Assembly (NCBI RefSeq): GCF_004795855.1
Contig: NZ_CP039252.1
Coordinates: 4,030,001-4,094,000 of the forward strand
Source of the DNA: Hydrogenophaga sp. PAMC20947
Lineage (GTDB): Bacteria > Pseudomonadota > Gammaproteobacteria > Burkholderiales > Burkholderiaceae_C
Length of the DNA: 64,000 nt
Reading direction: 5' to 3'
The position numbers were made by a program, and so were the translations under genes. Position 1 is the stretch's first letter; every line of letters starts with the position of its first letter. The notes under the pieces were generated by a model. That model searched no databases. It saw only the letters and a program-made list of their open reading frames with translations, and was not told where the DNA came from. Positions 51,697 through 61,462 of this stretch are shown piece by piece.

Positions 51697-53064
51697 TCAG
51701 GCCAGTTCGATCAGGTGTTTCAAATCCCAGTCTTGGCGTGGGTCTGCCATGGCGCTGCGTTCGTCGTGTTCGTTGCGCTTGAGCGCCACATACAAGTCCA
51801 TCAGCGCATCGCCCATCAGGGTGCGTGTGGCGCTGCTGCGCTCCAGAGCGTCCAGCGCTTCGGGCAGCGATCGCGGCAGCCGCAGCGCCTCGGGCTTGCC
51901 CGCCAGGGGCAAACGCGCTTCCTGCAACCCCGCCAGGCCCATGGCCATGGTCGCGGCCACGGCCAGGTAGGGGCTGGCGTCGCCGCCGGGCAAGCGGTTC
52001 TCCACCCGCACCGCGGCCGCCGAGTGGGCCGCCGGGATGCGGAAAGCCGCCAGTCGGTCATCAAAGCCCCAATCGGCATGGGTGGGCGATGAATCGCTGA
52101 GGGCGATGCGGTCAAACGACATGTCGTAGGGGGCAAACAGGGCCATGGCTGCTGGCGTGTAGGTCTGCAGACCGGCGATGAAGTGCATCAACTCGGGCGA
52201 AGCCTGGCCATCGGGCGCGGCGAACACATGGGGCCAGTCGGCGTCGGGGCGTTGCAGGCTGAAATGCCAGTGCATGCCGGTGCCGGGCTGGTCGAGAAAC
52301 GGCTTGGCCGCAAAGCTGGCCAGAAAGCCCTGGCGGGCAGCGATCTCGCGCGCCAGCCGTTTGAAGCGGAACACCGCGTCGGCCTGTTCCAGTGCGGGGC
52401 CTGGGCGAAAGTTCACCTCGTACTGCGAACGGGCGGCCTCGTGCAAATGGCCCGACAGCGGGATGCCCAGCGTGTCGCAGCCGGCATACAGCGCATCAAA
52501 AAACGGTTCGAAGTGGGCCATGCGCTCCAGGGAGTACTGGTCGCAAGACCTTTCCTGCACCGGTGCATCGGGCCGGGCCCGCGCGCAGTCGACCCCATCA
52601 CCTTCGCGGCGGAGCAAAAACAGCTCCAGCTCGGGCGCCACGGTGGCTTGCAGACCCAGCCCGGCGTATTGCGCCACCACCTTTTTGAGGAGCGCGCGCG
52701 GTGATAGCTCACTGGCGTCGAGCTCGCGCCCCAGCGACTGGGCCTGCCAGCGCCCCGACGGCTCGCACAAGACCGTGGCTTCGCCAGGCCGCCCGGGGCG
52801 GGCGCGCAGAGTGCTCAGATCGGGCACCAGCTGCATATCGCCATAGCCCTTGGGCATGAGGTCGCCAAACAGGTGCTCGGGCCAGCCGCCCGTGACCGTC
52901 ATGCCAAACAACACATTGGGCAGGCGGCAGCCCGCCTGGCCGACCCATTCGTCCGTGGACAGCAATTTGCCCCGGGCCAATGAGCTGAAATCGGCCAGGG
53001 CGCATTCGATAAAGCGGGCGCCGAGGGCGTGGGCGGCGGTCTGGAAATCCTGGTTTGGGTTCAT
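51697..53064 (-). CDS. Glutamine synthetase-family protein (PuuA/GlnA3-like)
   Basis: This 455-residue protein has the glutamine synthetase fold, but its N-terminus (TAAHALGARFIECALADFSSLARGK) and length fit the gamma-glutamylpolyamine synthetase-like group and not housekeeping GlnA. Catalytic blocks include VAPELELFLL, GIPLSGHLHEAARSQYEVNF, GTGMHWHFSLQ and VENRLPGGDASPYLAVAATM. It would join glutamate to an amine with ATP. The ATG at 53064 (MNPNQDFQ) is used; TTG 53073 is an alternative. No polyamine genes lie nearby. Confidence 0.88.
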   Translation of the reverse strand: MNPNQDFQTAAHALGARFIECALADFSSLARGKLLSTDEWVGQAGCRLPNVLFGMTVTGGWPEHLFGDLMPKGYGDMQLVPDLSTLRARPGRPGEATVLCEPSGRWQAQSLGRELDASELSPRALLKKVVAQYAGLGLQATVAPELELFLLRREGDGVDCARARPDAPVQERSCDQYSLERMAHFEPFFDALYAGCDTLGIPLSGHLHEAARSQYEVNFRPGPALEQADAVFRFKRLAREIAARQGFLASFAAKPFLDQPGTGMHWHFSLQRPDADWPHVFAAPDGQASPELMHFIAGLQTYTPAAMALFAPYDMSFDRIALSDSSPTHADWGFDDRLAAFRIPAAHSAAAVRVENRLPGGDASPYLAVAATMAMGLAGLQEARLPLAGKPEALRLPRSLPEALDALERSSATRTLMGDALMDLYVALKRNEHDERSAMADPRQDWDLKHLIELA

Positions 53065-53332
53065 GGGTGGCAAGGCAAAGAATCAGAGGGCGCCGAACAC
53101 GGCGCGGGGTGGACCGTTCGATGGTCTCATGCGCCGCGCCCACACGGGGCGGGCGTGCCCTACACCAACGGCGTGCGCCCTGCAGGGGTATGGGCAGGGG
53201 TGACGGCTTGAGTGCGGTTAATTGCCGGGGCGCTCAGCGCGCCAGGCCATCAAGCCATACGATGTACAGGTCCGCGGCCGCCACAGGGCGCCTTTCTGTT
53301 CCTGCTCTACTTCAGCCGCCAGGCTTGACACC

Positions 53333-54160
53333 ATGACCGACAAAACCACCCCCTACACCCCGCCCAAAGTCTGGACCTGGGATCAGGCCAACGGCGGCCA
53401 GTTTGCCAACATCAACCGCCCCATCGCCGGCGCCACCAGCGAGAAGGCACTGCCCGTGGGCAAACACCCCTTGCAGCTGTACTCCATGGCCACGCCCAAC
53501 GGGGTGAAGGTCACGGTCATGCTGGAAGAGCTGCTGGCCCTGGGCCACACCGGTGCCGAATACGACGCCTGGCTGATCAAAATTGGCGATGGCGACCAGT
53601 TCACCAGCGGCTTTGTGGACATCAACCCGAATTCCAAGATCCCCGCCTTGCTCGACCGCAGCACCGAAACGCCCACCCGCGTGTTCGAGTCGGGTTCGAT
53701 CCTGCTCTACCTGGCCGACAAGTTTGACGCCTTCCTGCCCAAAGAGCCCGCCGCGCGCGCCGAAGTCATGAACTGGCTGTTTTGGCAAATGGGCTCAGCG
53801 CCCTACCTGGGTGGTGGTTTTGGCCACTTCTACGCTTATGCGCCCGAGAAGTTCGAATACCCGATCAACCGCTTTGCCATGGAAGTCAAGCGCCAGCTCG
53901 ACGTGCTCGACCGCGCACTGGCTGAACGCGCCTACATCGCCGGCAGCGAATACACCATCGCCGACATCGCCATCTACGCCTGGTACGGTGCGTTGGTGGA
54001 AGGCCTGCTGTACAGCGCGGCCGAGTTCCTGTCGGTGCAGGAATACACCCACGTGCAGCGCTGGGCCGCATCGATCAAAGCCCGCCCTGCAGTCGCACGA
54101 GGCCGCAAGATCAACCGCGTGTGGGGCGATGAGGCCGATCAGGTGCCTGAGCGCCATTGA
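53333..54160 (+). CDS. yghU: YghU-type glutathione-dependent disulfide-bond oxidoreductase
   Basis: This 275-residue Nu-class glutathione transferase reduces disulfides with two bound glutathiones. The family start YTPPKVWTWDQANGGQFANINRPIAG is shown here by its motif PPKVWTWD, with LYSMATPNGVKVTVMLEE, INPNSKIPALLD, and a C-terminal domain containing GGGFGHFYAYAPEK. The ATG at 53333 fits. The ~268-bp divergent gap to the glutamine synthetase-like gene shows no other gene. Confidence 0.95.
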   Translation: MTDKTTPYTPPKVWTWDQANGGQFANINRPIAGATSEKALPVGKHPLQLYSMATPNGVKVTVMLEELLALGHTGAEYDAWLIKIGDGDQFTSGFVDINPNSKIPALLDRSTETPTRVFESGSILLYLADKFDAFLPKEPAARAEVMNWLFWQMGSAPYLGGGFGHFYAYAPEKFEYPINRFAMEVKRQLDVLDRALAERAYIAGSEYTIADIAIYAWYGALVEGLLYSAAEFLSVQEYTHVQRWAASIKARPAVARGRKINRVWGDEADQVPERH

Positions 54161-54282
54161 TGGATGGCACACCTCTGGACGCGGACCCTCGGCCTGCCAA
54201 TCGGCGCTGTTGAGTTCCGTCCGGACCGATGCCAGAATGGTTGACCCGCTTGAGCCTTCAAGCGGTATCCAAGGACCACCCC

Positions 54283-54606
54283 ATGAAGTCAAAAACGATC
54301 GCGCTGTCTGCGTTTCTTGTGGTGTCGGGCATCGGCTCGGCTTTGGCAGCCCCCGGCCCTGAAGCCGCCTGCCAAGCGTTGTCAGAGCAGACCCGCGAAG
54401 CCGTCGCCTTGAAGAAGCAGGGCCTTGCGGTGGACAAGGCGGTTGCCCAGCTGTCGGCCCAGCCTGTGCCGGGCAACATCCCTTCCGCGCAACACGACTT
54501 CTACAAGACCAAACTGCCGGGTGCCACGCGTTTCGCCTACATGGGTCGCATGTCGGGGGATGGCATGGCGCAGTTCTACCTGAAGCAGTGTTTGCAGGGT
54601 TCCTGA
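54283..54606 (+). CDS. Small secreted protein, unknown
   Basis: This 107-residue protein has a clean signal peptide (MKSKTIALSAFLVVSGIGS, with cleavage after ALA). The mature part has two cysteines (EAACQALSEQ and LKQCLQGS) and a lysine-rich centre. No family is recognised. The ATG at 54283 is chosen because the signal peptide starts there. It follows yghU by 122 bp. Confidence 0.65.
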   Translation: MKSKTIALSAFLVVSGIGSALAAPGPEAACQALSEQTREAVALKKQGLAVDKAVAQLSAQPVPGNIPSAQHDFYKTKLPGATRFAYMGRMSGDGMAQFYLKQCLQGS

Positions 54607-54769
54607 TTGAAAAGAACCTGCTTGAAGTGAACGGGTTGCCATGGTTCATGGCGCCGGCCCAATGGCAGCGTGCAAGTCGATCGGCATGGCGGGCGCCTCG
54701 CCGTTGGCCCGAATCCATTCCCAGCGGGTTCTGCTCAGCACTCAATGGGCCCGCGCACCGACCGACCGC

Positions 54770-54777
54770 GTAGGACA
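54770..54777 (-). promoter_or_regulatory. GTCCTAC motif, copy 1
   Basis: TGTCCTAC on the minus strand lies about 130 bp before the crystallin-like gene. Similar octamers occur before other genes of the 54-64 kb cluster. Confidence 0.35.
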
Positions 54778-54905
54778 GCGGCTACGCCGCGTCACGACGA
54801 TGTCCGACGGGCCAATGACGGCCCATCTTGCACACTCCCATGATTGCAAGAGTGCTGCCGTTCATTTTGAGCCTCAGTGTTGCCTGCTCCTCACCGGAGA
54901 CTTTC

Positions 54906-56339
54906 ATGAACAGAATCTCAAGAATGGCGTTCCTTGTGGCCGCGCTGGCGATGGCCGGCCACGCCGCAGCACAAGTCACTTTGTACGAACGCGATGGATT
55001 TCAAGGCCGTTCATTCACCACCAACGAGGACGTCAAGAATCTGGGCCGCGAGGGCTTCAACGACCGCTCCTCGTCGGTCGCTGTGCGGGGAGACCGGTCG
55101 GACCGCTGGGAGGTCTGTGAGGACAGGCGTTTTCGTGGCCGCTGCGTCGTCTTGCGACGGGGTGACTATCCGTCACTGACCGCCATGGGGCTGAACGATC
55201 GCGTCTCGTCGGTGCGGGCCGTCAGCCGAAATGCACGCGTCGACGACGATCGCTACGCGCCGATGCCCCCGCCGGTTGAAACGAGCCAGGCTGTGTTCTA
55301 TGAAAAAGAGGGCTTCAAAGGCAAAAGCTTTACAGCCGATGAACCCCTGGGCGACCTGCGCCGCAGCGGATTCAATGACCGCGCCTCGTCGGTCGTGGTC
55401 ACCGGCGAGCGCTGGGAGGTTTGCCAAGACACAAGGTTCAAAGGCCGCTGCGCCGTTTTGCGTCCGGGCCAGTATGCTTCGCTGGCCGCGATAGGCTTGG
55501 GCGACCGCATCTCGTCGGTTCGCTCCTTGAGCGATGCCGTGCGCATCGATGACGACCGTTACGCACCGATGCCGCGCCCGGCGCAGGTCAGCCAGATCGT
55601 CTTTTATGAGTTCGAGGGCTTCCAGGGCCGCAGCTTCACCACCGATGAACCGGTTGGCGACTTCCGCCGCAGCGGCTTCAACAACCGCGCCTCATCCGCG
55701 GTGGTTCGCGGCGAGCGTTGGGAAGTCTGCGACCAGGCGGGCTACTTCGGCCGCTGCGCCGTGTTGCGCCCGGGGCAATATGGGTCGCTGGCCGCCATGG
55801 GTCTGAATGACCGTGTTTCATCGGTGCGGACGGTGAACGGATCGGCACGCGTCAACGACGATCGCTATGCGCCTCCGCCGGTCGCAGTCACCGATTACGG
55901 CCGTCGCCCAAACGAGCGGGTCTTTGAGGGCACCATCACCTCGGTCCGCGCGGTGCTCGAAGACAGCGGTCAACGCTGCTGGGTCGAGCGTGAGCAGGTG
56001 GTGCAGGAGCGCAACGCGCCCAATGTCCCAGGCGCGTTGATTGGCGCCTTGATCGGTGGCGTGCTCGGCCACCAGGTCGGTGGCGGCAGAGGCAAGGATG
56101 TGGCCACAGGGGTCGGCGCCATCACCGGCGCTGTCATCGGGGCCCACGCCGGAGGCTCGACTGGCGACCCGCAAGCGTCCACGCAGAATGTGCAACGCTG
56201 CTCATCGTCGCCTGGCCAGGCTCGGCCCGCCTACTGGGATGTCACCTATGTGTTCCGTGGTATCGAGCATCGGGTACAGATGGCGACGCCTCCCGGCGCC
56301 TCGGTCCCTGTCAACGAGCAGGGTGAGCCGCGGGTTTGA
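54906..56339 (+). CDS. Secreted triple beta-gamma crystallin protein with C-terminal glycine zipper
   Basis: This 477-residue protein has a signal peptide (AFLVAALAMAGHAAA), then three repeats of about 95 residues, each a beta-gamma crystallin-like domain (VTLYERDGFQGRSF, AVFYEKEGFKGKSF, IVFYEFEGFQGRSF) separated by DDDRYAPMP-type linkers. Each domain carries two motifs of the Ca2+-binding form (N/D)(N/D)xx(S/T)S: NDRSSS, NDRVSS, NDRASS, GDRISS, NNRASS and NDRVSS. The C-terminal part has a glycine-zipper 2TM block (ALIGALIGGVLGHQVGGG). GGAG precedes the ATG at 54906. Ca2+-linked envelope protection is inferred, not shown. Confidence 0.82.
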   Translation: MNRISRMAFLVAALAMAGHAAAQVTLYERDGFQGRSFTTNEDVKNLGREGFNDRSSSVAVRGDRSDRWEVCEDRRFRGRCVVLRRGDYPSLTAMGLNDRVSSVRAVSRNARVDDDRYAPMPPPVETSQAVFYEKEGFKGKSFTADEPLGDLRRSGFNDRASSVVVTGERWEVCQDTRFKGRCAVLRPGQYASLAAIGLGDRISSVRSLSDAVRIDDDRYAPMPRPAQVSQIVFYEFEGFQGRSFTTDEPVGDFRRSGFNNRASSAVVRGERWEVCDQAGYFGRCAVLRPGQYGSLAAMGLNDRVSSVRTVNGSARVNDDRYAPPPVAVTDYGRRPNERVFEGTITSVRAVLEDSGQRCWVEREQVVQERNAPNVPGALIGALIGGVLGHQVGGGRGKDVATGVGAITGAVIGAHAGGSTGDPQASTQNVQRCSSSPGQARPAYWDVTYVFRGIEHRVQMATPPGASVPVNEQGEPRV

Positions 56340-57199
<860 letters not shown>

Positions 57200-57230
57200 T
57201 TTTGACAACCCCAACTGCGAGGAGAACGCC

Positions 57231-57389
57231 ATGAGCCTGGGAACGATTCTGTTGATTGTCCTGATCCTGATGTTGGTCGGTGTGATTCCGGCCTGGGGCC
57301 ACAGCAAAAGCTGGGGCTATGGGCCGAGCGGTGGCCTCGGGCTGGTGCTCATCATCGTCATTGTGCTGCTGCTCACGGGACGAATTTGA
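57231..57389 (+). CDS. DUF3309-type small membrane protein
   Basis: This 52-residue protein has two hydrophobic helices around a glycine- and tryptophan-rich loop: MSLGTILLIVLILMLVGVIP, then WGHSKSWGYGPSGG, then a second helix ending LLLTGRI. It matches the small DUF3309 family, which is widespread in proteobacterial stress loci and has no known function. GAGGAG lies six bases before the ATG. It follows the collagen-like gene by 31 bp and may share its transcript. Confidence 0.85.
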   Translation: MSLGTILLIVLILMLVGVIPAWGHSKSWGYGPSGGLGLVLIIVIVLLLTGRI

Positions 57390-57590
57390 TCGGAGCAAGC
57401 CAGCTGCGCTGGCTGATCAAGGGGCTGAATGAAGCGCCGGTTCCCGGGTGTCCATCGGCAGGTGGCGTGCACCCAGGAATTCCAGCGCAGCGATGTGGCG
57501 CGAAAATTGTGACCCACACAGAGCCGATGTGCCAGGCGCTGCAGGCCACTGGTACCGTTACGTAGGCTATTAATCCATTGAGGCAATACC

Positions 57591-58046
57591 ATGATGTTAC
57601 GCAAACTCTCCATTCTCGGTTCCATTTCTGTGCTGGTGATGCTCACCGCCTGCTCGTCGAACCCGCCGCGCAACGAAGCGGGTTACTACACGCCGGCGGC
57701 CACCAGCCAAGGCGTGACGTTCGGTAACGTCAGCCGCATCGAGACCGTGTCGAAAGCCGCCTCAACTTCGGGTGGTGGTGCCATCCTGGGCGCCGTGATC
57801 GGCGGCGTGCTCGGCCACCAGGTCGGCGGTGGCAGTGGTCGCGATGCGGCCACGGCGGTCGGCGTTGTCGGCGGCGCCCTGATCGGCAACGAAGTCGAAA
57901 AACGCAACAAAAACGATGGTGAGATCTACCGCATCAGCGTGCGCCTGGACAACGGCGGCACGGTGCAGTTCGAATACCAGCGCATTGACGATCTGCGCGA
58001 GGGAGACCGCGTCAAGATCCAGGATGGCCAGCTGTACCGCATTTGA
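57591..58046 (+). CDS. Glycine-zipper 2TM lipoprotein (17-kDa antigen/SlyB-like)
   Basis: This 151-residue lipoprotein has a signal ending in VMLTACSS, a glycine-zipper block (ILGAVIGGVLGHQVGGGSG, followed by DAATAVGVVGGALIGNEVEK) and a C-terminal beta-rich region (YRISVRLDNGGTVQFEYQ, RVKIQDGQLYRI). It is probably an outer membrane lipoprotein that acts in envelope stability. The zipper nearly repeats that of the crystallin-like protein at both protein and DNA level. GAGG precedes the ATG. Confidence 0.88.
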   Translation: MMLRKLSILGSISVLVMLTACSSNPPRNEAGYYTPAATSQGVTFGNVSRIETVSKAASTSGGGAILGAVIGGVLGHQVGGGSGRDAATAVGVVGGALIGNEVEKRNKNDGEIYRISVRLDNGGTVQFEYQRIDDLREGDRVKIQDGQLYRI

Positions 58047-58536
58047 GGTTGGCCACTTGCCCATCCGCGCACCCCAGCCCTGGCTGTAGGGCCAGGCGGC
58101 AGCCCAAGGGCACTGACAGGGCGCTCGGGTGTGCCCGGGCATCTGGTCTTGGGGTCACAAAGGCAGCAGTCCTGCCGTGCAGCAGCAACGAGACCCTACC
58201 AAGGGGGGCCGCCGACCACGTGGGCGTCGGTGGGCCCCCTCCGCGCGAGGCACAAACGTTCGCTTGATGGCTTCAGACGCGCAACAGGGGCATCGGATGG
58301 CCCCATCGATCGAGGGCCGCTGCTCGCCGCACAACCAGGAGCCTGCGCGGCAAAAGGAACATCGGCTGCAAGTCACCCAGCAGAGCGCCCGCCACGGAGC
58401 ATTGAACCGCATTGATCACCCACCCGGCAGGACAGCGGCGGTGACAGCCTGGACCAACATTGCGCGGTGGCGGCGCATGGTGATTTCTTGGGAGATCAAG
58501 CACCCCGGCAGGGACGGGGTGTCGGCATCGATGGGA
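58047..58536. other. 490-bp intergenic region, no feature seen
   Basis: This convergent gap lies between the glycine-zipper gene and the minus-strand secreted protein gene. Several open frames cross it but none has a ribosome binding site, signal peptide or recognisable motif. I see no strong hairpin with a T run and no repeat. Confidence 0.4.
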
Positions 58537-58956
58537 TTACTTTGAGTTGCCCCGGCCATCGTGCTTCTTGTACTTCTTCTTGTCCTTGTTCTTGTTCTTG
58601 TCCTTCTTTTGACCATTGCGGTTGTCGTGTTCGCGGTGGTACTCCTCCTGCACCCAGGCTTCACGCACGAAATACACCGGCTGCCCGCAGGCGCTGTAAG
58701 CGCTGCAATAGCGGCCCCAATTGGCCTGATGGCGTTGCGGCACATAGAGGTAGATCGGGCGCCGATGCACGGCGATCGGCGTGGGCGCAAAGATGATCGG
58801 CTGCTCGTACACAAGCACTGGCTGGGGGTAGTTGTTGATGTCGATGCGCCCGTATTGGCCAGGTGCATTGATGCCGATCGAAATGCCGATGTTGGTGCCG
58901 GCGTGGGCCGGCATCATGATCGCGCCGGTAAGGGTCAGCATGGCCAAAATTTTCAT
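58537..58956 (-). CDS. Secreted protein with lysine-rich tail, unknown
   Basis: This 139-residue protein has a signal peptide (MKILAMLTLTGAIMMPAHAG) and a proline- and tyrosine-rich middle (YPQPVLVYEQPIIFAP, RRPIYLYVPQRHQANWGRYC) with two cysteines, then a very basic tail made almost only of K, D, N, H and R (KKDKNKNKDKKKYKK). It resembles small exported proteins of Burkholderiales whose function is not known. The tail could bind nucleic acid, anionic lipid or metal. Confidence 0.7.
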   Translation of the reverse strand: MKILAMLTLTGAIMMPAHAGTNIGISIGINAPGQYGRIDINNYPQPVLVYEQPIIFAPTPIAVHRRPIYLYVPQRHQANWGRYCSAYSACGQPVYFVREAWVQEEYHREHDNRNGQKKDKNKNKDKKKYKKHDGRGNSK

Positions 58957-59078
58957 GGATTTCTCTCGCTTGTGTGGTGTGTCGCAGGGGTCGAAAACGG
59001 GGTGCCGCGCAGCCTCATATGAGAGCCATTGTGCCCCTCTGATCGGATCCTGGCCATCAGAGAGGGCAGCAAGAAAAA

Positions 59079-59087
59079 GTAGGACAA
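59079..59087 (-). promoter_or_regulatory. GTCCTAC motif, copy 2
   Basis: TTGTCCTAC on the minus strand lies in the divergent gap between the lysine-tailed secreted protein and the AI-2E-type permease. It is identical in nine bases to copies at 61273 and 63433. Confidence 0.4.
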
Positions 59088-59194
59088 CAGGCCGTCACCG
59101 GGGACCCGAGCCACCCCGAAACGTGCCGCCCGACTTGAATTGCAATCCGGGCAATCACTTGGTGCCTCAACGGTCATCTGCATTACGCTACCGC

Positions 59195-60388
59195 ATGCCC
59201 GACACACCACCCATTGCGCCTGGAGATCCTGCCGCCGCGCTTGCAGCGCAGCTGCAGGCCGATCTCCCGATATCCGCTCCGACGCCAGAGGCGCTGCGCC
59301 GGCCACTGGACAATCGCGGTGTATGGCTGGCACTTCTGGGGGTGCTTGGCTCGGTCTTCATGCTGCACTGGGCCAGCGCGGTGTTCATCCCGCTGATGCT
59401 GAGCCTGCTCTTCAGCTATGCCTTGGCACCGGCGGTGACCCGGCTGCAGCGACTGCACATTCCGCGTGCCATTGCCGCTGCGCTGCTGATGATTGCGCTG
59501 GTCGGCGGCGCCGGATGGACCGCCTATGCCTTGAGCGATGACGCAACGCAGTTCGTTGAGTCGCTGCCCCGCGCCGCACAAAAGATCCGGCAGGCGGCAC
59601 GCGCTGCCCGCGATCAACCCGCGACGGCGATCGACAAGGTGCAGATGGCGGCCACCCAGCTCGAAGCGGCTGCCAAGGAGGGCGCCGGGCCAACCCCGGC
59701 AGTGCGTGGCGTCACCCGGGTGCAAATCGAACGCGCGCAATTCAACTTGAAGGACTTCCTTTGGGCTCAGATGCCCGGCATGGCGGCGTCGATCGGGCAG
59801 GCCACGGTGGTGCTCTTTCTGACCTTCTTTCTGCTGGCATCTGGCGACATCTTTCGCCGCAAGCTGGTCAGACTCGCCGGCCCGACCCTGACGCGCAGGA
59901 AGATCACGGTACACGCGCTCGACCAGATTACCGGTCAGATTCGGCGCTACTTGATCGTGCAGGTCCTGATCAGCGCCATTGTGGGGGTGGCGACCTGGCT
60001 CGCCTATTGGGCCATCGGCGTCGAGCACGCGGCGGTCTGGGGCCTGTTGGCCTTCGTGCTCAATTTCGTTCCTTACATTGGGTCGCTGGTGGTGACGGGA
60101 GGATCCGCACTGGTCGGCTTCGTCCAGTTCGGCAGTGTCGAGATGGCACTGCTGGTGGCCGGCGTTTCTCTGCTGGTCCACACCATCTCGGGCAATTTGC
60201 TCACGCCCTGGTTGACGGGCCGTGCCAGCCGCATGAACGCCGTGGCGGTGTTCGTCGCCGTGCTCGCCTTTGGCTGGCTGTGGGGGGTTTGGGGCCTGGT
60301 GCTCGGCGTTCCCATCTTGCTCATGGTCAAGGCGGTGTGCGACCATGTCGATGACCTCAAGCCGCTGGGCGAAATCCTGGGGGCATGA
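59195..60388 (+). CDS. AI-2E family transporter (PerM-like permease)
   Basis: This 397-residue inner membrane protein is of the AI-2E/PerM family with about eight helices. The family core is visible: NRGVWLALLGVLGSVFMLHW, SYALAPAVTRLQRLHIPRAIAA (in parts), ITGQIRRYLIVQVLISAIVG, WGLLAFVLNFVPYIGSLV, and the end GVWGLVLGVPILLMVKAVCDH. The ATG at 59195 gives a proline- and alanine-rich start; longer upstream frames cross the intergenic region. The cargo is not known; some members act as ion antiporters. Confidence 0.92.
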   Translation: MPDTPPIAPGDPAAALAAQLQADLPISAPTPEALRRPLDNRGVWLALLGVLGSVFMLHWASAVFIPLMLSLLFSYALAPAVTRLQRLHIPRAIAAALLMIALVGGAGWTAYALSDDATQFVESLPRAAQKIRQAARAARDQPATAIDKVQMAATQLEAAAKEGAGPTPAVRGVTRVQIERAQFNLKDFLWAQMPGMAASIGQATVVLFLTFFLLASGDIFRRKLVRLAGPTLTRRKITVHALDQITGQIRRYLIVQVLISAIVGVATWLAYWAIGVEHAAVWGLLAFVLNFVPYIGSLVVTGGSALVGFVQFGSVEMALLVAGVSLLVHTISGNLLTPWLTGRASRMNAVAVFVAVLAFGWLWGVWGLVLGVPILLMVKAVCDHVDDLKPLGEILGA

Positions 60389-60602
60389 GCGGCCAACGCC
60401 GCTGGTGACAGCTGCGCACTGCCCGCCAGCGGTCTGACAGGGTGGCGTCCAGGGCGCCCGCCCACACCCCGTTTGCATGGGGAAGAAGGTGCGAGCCGAG
60501 CCTATGAGGCTGCGCGGCAGAAGGATCGTCGGCTGCAAATCTGGCGAAAACTGCCCTCGCTGGGGCCACTTTTCGCTTCGACCCCTTCTGCCGCGCAGGC
60601 GC

Positions 60603-60830
60603 CTAGCTTCGCTTGCCGCCGAAAAGCAGCAGCGCGCCGCCGATCAGGATGGCGCCGACACCCGCCCAGGCTGGGATGTTGACGCTCTGCTGCTCCTTGA
60701 CCGAGAGCGTGAGGGGCCCCAACTTGGTCTCATGGGTTTCTTTTGTGAAGCTGAAGCCGCCGTAAGCGAGGCCGAGCGCGCCGGCCACGACCAGTGCGAT
60801 ACCCGCCATTTTGATGGAGTTCATGTCCAT
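60603..60830 (-). CDS. Small two-helix membrane protein, unknown
   Basis: This 75-residue protein has two hydrophobic helices (MAGIALVVAGALGLAYGGF and WAGVGAILIGGALLLFGG) joined by a polar loop (TKETHETKLGPLTLSVKEQQ). It resembles small conserved proteobacterial proteins of unknown function that sit in stress loci. No ribosome binding site decides between the first and the third methionine codons. Confidence 0.75.
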   Translation of the reverse strand: MDMNSIKMAGIALVVAGALGLAYGGFSFTKETHETKLGPLTLSVKEQQSVNIPAWAGVGAILIGGALLLFGGKRS

Positions 60831-60888
60831 TGTTCCTGTTGTCTGTGCATTGAAATTTGATCGCGCCGCAGAATGGCGCAGGGTGAGG

Positions 60889-61035
60889 TTACAGGCTTCG
60901 ACCTTGAATGACGCGCAGCAGGATCACAATCACCGCGACAACCAGCAAGATGTGAATGAAGCCACCCATGGTGTAGGCGCTGACCATCCCCAGCAGCCAG
61001 AGCACGACGAGGACGATGGCAATGGTTTGCAGCAT
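60889..61035 (-). CDS. Lmo0937-family small membrane protein
   Basis: This 48-residue protein, MLQTIAIVLVVLWLLGMVSA followed by a GGFIHILLVVAVIVILLRV segment and a basic end, matches the tiny Lmo0937 membrane family, which is often induced by stress and has no known function. AGGAG lies seven bases before the ATG at 61035. A longer frame upstream is probably spurious. Confidence 0.85.
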   Translation of the reverse strand: MLQTIAIVLVVLWLLGMVSAYTMGGFIHILLVVAVIVILLRVIQGRSL

Positions 61036-61210
61036 TTGATTTCTCCTGATGCAGTTGAATGGCGATACCCAGGGCTCCCAGCAAGACGGCCACCGGGTCG
61101 CGAGCTGAGCGGACGCTGCATGGGACATGCAATATCCGAGGGCTGCCCTGAGCTTGCGCCCAACCACGCAAGCTGAACAGCAGACGGCGCCGCGCGACGG
61201 AGTAGTCGAA

Positions 61211-61217
61211 GTCCTAC
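61211..61217 (+). promoter_or_regulatory. GTCCTAC motif, copy 3
   Basis: AAGTCCTACG lies 62 bases before copy 4. A nearby GTAG forms a short inverted pair with it (GTAGTCGAAGTCCTAC). Confidence 0.3.
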
Positions 61218-61272
61218 GCCGTTGCTGCACGGCGCACCGTGCTCATCCCATGGCGCCGGCCGCAGGTAGGCG

Positions 61273-61281
61273 TTGTCCTAC
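61273..61281 (+). promoter_or_regulatory. GTCCTAC motif, copy 4
   Basis: TTGTCCTAC lies in the divergent region before the receiver gene and is identical to copies 2 and 5. Confidence 0.4.
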
Positions 61282-61462
61282 AGGATGCCGTGGCTTCGAC
61301 CGACTGCCTGTGCGCCATGCGGGGGTTATGCTTGACCGGACATGTCCGCAGGCAACCAGGCAACGTTTGTACCGCTCGACATGGCTTCTTCCGCTGATTC
61401 AAACGTTCACCTTGGCACTGGCGGGGATTGCGCGCCGCAACGCAACCACGCCTTCAATCCAC

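Larger units (their letters stand above)
61036..61462. other. 427-bp divergent region with two GTCCTAC motifs
   Basis: The region lies between the Lmo0937-type gene and the receiver gene. It contains GTCCTAC at 61211 and TTGTCCTAC at 61273 on the plus strand. Open frames through it lack coding signs. The receiver gene may start further upstream (see its entry), in which case the gap is shorter. Confidence 0.45.

Noticed and set aside
54641..55120. Open frame overlapping the start of the crystallin-like gene
   Set aside because: It has no ribosome binding site and a random-looking translation, and it overlaps a gene with a clear signal peptide and ribosome binding site.
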